Position numbers and translations under genes: made by a program. From Mesorhizobium sp. Root102 (GTDB lineage: Bacteria > Pseudomonadota > Alphaproteobacteria > Rhizobiales > Rhizobiaceae): 64,000 nt of DNA. The stretch lies in assembly GCF_001425625.1 (NCBI RefSeq), contig NZ_LMCP01000002.1, positions 1-64,000 of the forward strand, written 5' to 3'. The notes under the pieces are model-generated. The model worked only from the letters and a program-made list of their open reading frames with translations. It made no database searches and was not told where the DNA came from. Below, in pieces: positions 61,989 to 64,000 of the stretch. How positions within the stretch are numbered: the stretch's first letter is position 1; every line of letters starts with the position of its first letter.

Positions 61989-63206
61989 ATGGAAGAATTT
62001 CACAAGGTTCGCCGGCTTCCGCCTTACGTCTTCGAGCAGGTCAACCGGCTCAAGGCCAGCGCCCGTTCGCGCGGCGCCGACATCATCGACCTCGGCATGG
62101 GCAATCCGGATCTGCCGACGCCCAAGGCCATCGTCGACAAGCTGTGCGAGGTCGTGCGCGATCCGCGTACGCACCGCTATTCCTCGTCGCGCGGCATTCC
62201 GGGCCTGCGCCGCGCCCAGGCCGCCTACTATAGCAGGCGCTTCGGCGTGAAGCTCAACCCCGACACGCAAGTGGTGGCCACGCTTGGTTCGAAGGAAGGC
62301 TTCGCCAACATGGCGCAGGCAATCACGGCGCCGGGCGACGTGATCCTGTGCCCGAATCCGACCTATCCGATCCACGCCTTCGGCTTCATCATGTCGGGCG
62401 GCGTCATCCGCTCGCTGCAGGTGGAGCCCGATGACGGCTTCATCCCGGCGCTCGAGCGCGGTGTCAAGCATTCGATCCCGAAGCCGCTGGCGCTGATCCT
62501 CAACTATCCGTCGAACCCGACGGCGCTGGTCGCTTCGCTTGATTTCTACAAGGATGTGGTGGCCTTCGCCAAGAAGAACGACATCATCATCCTGTCCGAC
62601 CTTGCCTATTCAGAAATCTATTTCGACGGCAATCCACCGCCTTCGGTGCTGCAGGTTCAGGGCGCGATCGATGTCTGCGTCGAATTCACCTCGATGTCGA
62701 AGACCTTCTCGATGCCGGGCTGGCGCATGGGCTTTGCCGTTGGCAACGAGCGGCTGATCTCGGCGCTGACCAGGGTGAAATCCTATCTCGATTACGGCGC
62801 CTTCACGCCGATCCAGGTGGCGGCGGCACACGCGCTCAACGGCGACGGCGCCGACATTGCCGAGGTCCGCGACATCTATCACAAGCGCCGCGACGTGATG
62901 GTCGATGCCTTCGGCCGCGCCGGCTGGACCATTCCGGCACCGGCGGCGTCGATGTTTGCCTGGGCGCCGATCCCTGAGCCGTTCCGCCATCTCGGCTCGC
63001 TCGAATTCTCCAAGCTGCTCATCGAACATGCCGACGTGGCGGTGGCGCCCGGTGTCGGCTTCGGCGAACATGGCGATGATCACGTCCGCATCGCGCTGGT
63101 CGAGAACGAGCACCGGATCCGCCAGGCGGCGCGCAACATCAAGCGCTTCCTGTTGACCAGCGCCAAGCAGCCCAACAATGTGGTTCCGCTTTCCGCCCAC
63201 CGGTAA
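61989..63206 (+). CDS. Class I/II PLP-dependent aminotransferase (AlaC/DapL-like)
   Basis: This is a 405-residue fold type I aminotransferase. Conserved blocks are DIIDLGMGNPDLPTPKAIVD, CPNPTYPIHAF, LNYPSNPTAL, SDLAYSEIYFDG, and SMSKTFSMPGWRMGF with the PLP lysine at about 238. The VRIALVENEHRIRQAARNIK tail is typical of the family that includes AlaC and LL-diaminopimelate aminotransferases. It is transcribed just before hom, so an aspartate/alanine-family role coupled to homoserine synthesis is plausible. The exact substrate is inferred. Start at ATG 61989. Confidence 0.85.
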   Translation: MEEFHKVRRLPPYVFEQVNRLKASARSRGADIIDLGMGNPDLPTPKAIVDKLCEVVRDPRTHRYSSSRGIPGLRRAQAAYYSRRFGVKLNPDTQVVATLGSKEGFANMAQAITAPGDVILCPNPTYPIHAFGFIMSGGVIRSLQVEPDDGFIPALERGVKHSIPKPLALILNYPSNPTALVASLDFYKDVVAFAKKNDIIILSDLAYSEIYFDGNPPPSVLQVQGAIDVCVEFTSMSKTFSMPGWRMGFAVGNERLISALTRVKSYLDYGAFTPIQVAAAHALNGDGADIAEVRDIYHKRRDVMVDAFGRAGWTIPAPAASMFAWAPIPEPFRHLGSLEFSKLLIEHADVAVAPGVGFGEHGDDHVRIALVENEHRIRQAARNIKRFLLTSAKQPNNVVPLSAHR

Positions 63207-63258
63207 GCTTGCCGCACACCATTTCGATTTCGATCTGACTTGAGGGACGTTGCCTTCT

Positions 63259-64000
63259 ATGGCTGAAGCATTGCGTGTTGGAATTGCCGGCCTCGGTACG
63301 GTTGGCGCGTCGGTGGCGCGTGTGCTGCGCGACAAGGCAGTGGAACTGACCCGCCAGTGCGGTCGTGACGTGATCGTCACCGCCGTCTCGGCGCGCGACC
63401 AGAAGCGTGACCGCGGCGTCGATCTGAGCTCGGCAAAGTGGTTCGACGATCCGGTCAAGATGGCGCAGGCCGCCGAAATCGACGTGTTCGTCGAACTGAT
63501 CGGCGGCGACGAGGGGCCGGCGCGCTCGTCGGTGAAGGCGGCACTCGAAGCCGGCCGTCACGTCGTCACCGCCAACAAGGCGCTGCTCGCCAAGCATGGC
63601 GTGGCGCTGGCCGAGATCGCCGAGAAGAAGGGCGTGCTGCTCAACTACGAGGCGGCGGTGGCTGGCGGCATCCCCGTCATCAAGACGATGCGCGAGGCGA
63701 TGGCCGGCAATTCGGTCACCCGCGTGTTCGGCATCCTCAACGGCACCTGCAACTATATCCTGACCCGCATGGAGGCCGAGGGCATTTCGTTCGACGCCTG
63801 CCTGAAGGACGCGCAGCGGCTGGGCTATGCCGAAGCCGATCCGACGTTCGACATCGAGGGCCACGACACCGCGCACAAGCTGTCGATCCTGACCAGCCTT
63901 GCCTTCGGCACCAGGATCGCCGCCAACGACATCTATATGGAAGGCATTTCCAACATCACCCAGGCCGACATCCGTGCGGCCGGCGATCTTGGCTACCGGA
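63259..64000 (+). CDS. hom: Homoserine dehydrogenase (5' part, runs off the window)
   Basis: Only the first 247 codons lie in the window. The NAD(P)-binding motif is GIAGLGTVGAS at residues 8-18. The catalytic-core segments are VVTANKALLAKHG, NYEAAVAGGIPVI, LNGTCNYILT and YAEADPTFDIEGHDTAHKL, with the catalytic Lys and substrate-binding residues intact. It reduces aspartate-semialdehyde to homoserine in the threonine/methionine pathway. GAGGGACG upstream of the ATG serves as ribosome binding site. It follows the aminotransferase by 52 bp. Confidence 0.96.
   Translation, partial: MAEALRVGIAGLGTVGASVARVLRDKAVELTRQCGRDVIVTAVSARDQKRDRGVDLSSAKWFDDPVKMAQAAEIDVFVELIGGDEGPARSSVKAALEAGRHVVTANKALLAKHGVALAEIAEKKGVLLNYEAAVAGGIPVIKTMREAMAGNSVTRVFGILNGTCNYILTRMEAEGISFDACLKDAQRLGYAEADPTFDIEGHDTAHKLSILTSLAFGTRIAANDIYMEGISNITQADIRAAGDLGYR

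Overview
The window looks like a chromosomal segment of a high-GC alphaproteobacterium of the order Hyphomicrobiales (Rhizobiales), most likely Mesorhizobium or a close relative. The main clues are an ExoR-type Sel1 regulator, a class I PHA synthase, a fused SecDF, a PopZ/DUF2497 protein, TatABC next to ScpAB, and rhizobial intergenic mosaic (RIME-like) palindromes. The assignment is inferred from gene content; no database search was run.

Positions 1-4971 look like an integrated element at a tRNA-Asn gene. A tyrosine recombinase (3504-4802) lies just beyond the tRNA 3' end. Behind it are an AlbA_2 (Schlafen-type)/GHKL-ATPase protein, a small basic protein, about 1.2 kb of palindrome-rich non-coding DNA and a possible IS21-type end. 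The far end of the element is outside the window.

Positions 5196-48719 are mostly a housekeeping backbone: tRNA-Cys, pcm, a TolC-type channel, popZ, valS, a FadL-type porin, ilvD-exoR, xthA, erpA, dgt, argS, a very large SPOR protein, nagZ, scpAB, tatABC, serS-surE-pcm-nlpD, yajC-secDF with two homologues of mitochondrial complex I assembly factors, trmFO, DUF2157/GDYXXLXY, an ammonia-lyase-like gene, tRNA-Leu and tig. The strongest unusual signal is at 42486-43224. Two tandem 46-residue DUF1127 genes are followed by nine consecutive hairpins that all show the same ten-base loop, ACCTCCTCCC on the minus strand. They form three near-repeated triplets just upstream of trmFO. This matches the layout of the CcsR / 'cuckoo' anti-Shine-Dalgarno small RNAs, but in an expanded form.

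Positions 48720-54982 are a decayed, small-gene region. It holds fragments of an FAD oxidoreductase, a LysR regulator, an M20 peptidase and a histidine kinase around intact radC and map, plus small DUF982 and DUF6074-like genes. Positions 54983-64000 hold three TadE/TadG-like genes, tRNA-Glu, a YcbK-type M15 peptidase-like lipoprotein, phaC, a small lipoprotein, a class I aminotransferase and the 5' part of hom, which runs off the window.
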